Assembly (NCBI GenBank): GCA_012032855.1
Contig: JAAUQA010000123.1
Span: 1-8,195, forward strand
Direction of reading: 5' to 3'
Length of the DNA: 8,195 bases
From: Candidatus Competibacteraceae bacterium
GTDB taxonomy: Bacteria > Pseudomonadota > Gammaproteobacteria > Competibacterales > Competibacteraceae
Numbering within the stretch: position 1 is the stretch's first letter; each line of letters opens with the position of its first letter. The notes beneath the pieces are model-generated. The model worked only from the letters and a program-made list of their open reading frames with translations. It ran no database searches and was not told the origin of the DNA. Made by a program: the position numbers and the translations under genes. Below, one piece after another: positions 8,030-8,195 of this stretch.

Positions 8030-8195
8030 TTATGCATCAGAGACGGCTGCAGTGGCTAAACCCGCGCCGATCAAGACACCGCCGCCGAAACGATTGACCA
8101 TCCGCCGTGCTGCCGGTTTGCGCATCAGGTGCTTGACACTACCGGCAAACAGGGCATACAGCGCAGCGTTTAGGCCGGCGAGCACCAAAAAAGTA
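8030..8195 (-). CDS. LysE/RhtB-family amino acid exporter, C-terminal end only
   Basis: Only the last 54 codons are inside the window, ending at TAA 8032-8030; the 5' part lies beyond the right edge. The visible end has a hydrophobic helix with LAGLNAALYALFAG, then a basic segment KHLMRKPAARRMVNRFGG, then a final helix GVLIGAGLATAAV and a very short tail. A loop with RR..N/R, a GG-containing turn and LIGAGL before the C-terminus is the usual ending of LysE/RhtB inner-membrane exporters, which expel amino acids or homoserine lactones. The substrate cannot be told from this fragment. The gene points the same way as maeB, whose start lies 106 bases downstream. That gap probably carries the maeB promoter, though I cannot assign its -35/-10 boxes. 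Confidence 0.72.
   Translation of the reverse strand, partial: TFLVLAGLNAALYALFAGSVKHLMRKPAARRMVNRFGGGVLIGAGLATAAVSDA

Noticed and set aside
1..8195. CRISPR arrays, tRNA or rRNA genes, insertion sequences
   Set aside because: No spaced direct-repeat array, no tRNA or rRNA pattern and no transposase sequence was seen on reading either strand.

Overview
The window (8,195 bases) looks like chromosomal DNA of a proteobacterium, most likely a gammaproteobacterium. It has moderately GC-rich genes, clear Shine-Dalgarno sites, and a fused two-domain malic enzyme (MaeB type) beside a biotin-dependent propionyl-CoA carboxylase. The species cannot be fixed from the sequence alone.

Layout, left to right. 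Bases 3-140 (+) are the possible tail of an unrecognised gene. pccB (262-1794, +) and pccA (1868-3853, +) encode the carboxyltransferase and the biotin carboxylase/biotin carrier subunits of an acyl-CoA carboxylase, in one probable operon. A composite hairpin (3914-3956) lies where they converge with a minus-strand gene (4013-5247). That gene encodes an OmpA-like domain, a proline-rich linker and a probable caspase/CHAT-like cysteine peptidase domain. An AT-rich non-coding stretch with small repeats (5260-5553) follows, then a hairpin terminator (5554-5588). maeB (5630-7923, -) encodes an NAD(P)-dependent malic enzyme with a C-terminal phosphotransacetylase-like domain. The right edge holds the C-terminal end of a LysE/RhtB-type exporter (8030-8195, -).

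The metabolic genes fit together. Propionyl-CoA carboxylase makes methylmalonyl-CoA, which enters the TCA cycle as succinyl-CoA, and malic enzyme drains C4 acids back to pyruvate with reduced cofactor. No mutase or epimerase gene is visible here. The OmpA/peptidase gene is foreign to this theme, is more AT-rich, and is the most unusual item in the window.

Three genes are broken in the sequence as given: pccA (two sites), the OmpA/peptidase gene (one) and maeB (one). Each break is a single-base gain or loss, three of them in short A/T runs and one at a probable two-base C or G run. Each is repaired by one base to give a full-length, family-typical protein. I read these as probable sequencing or assembly errors and annotate each locus as one gene.
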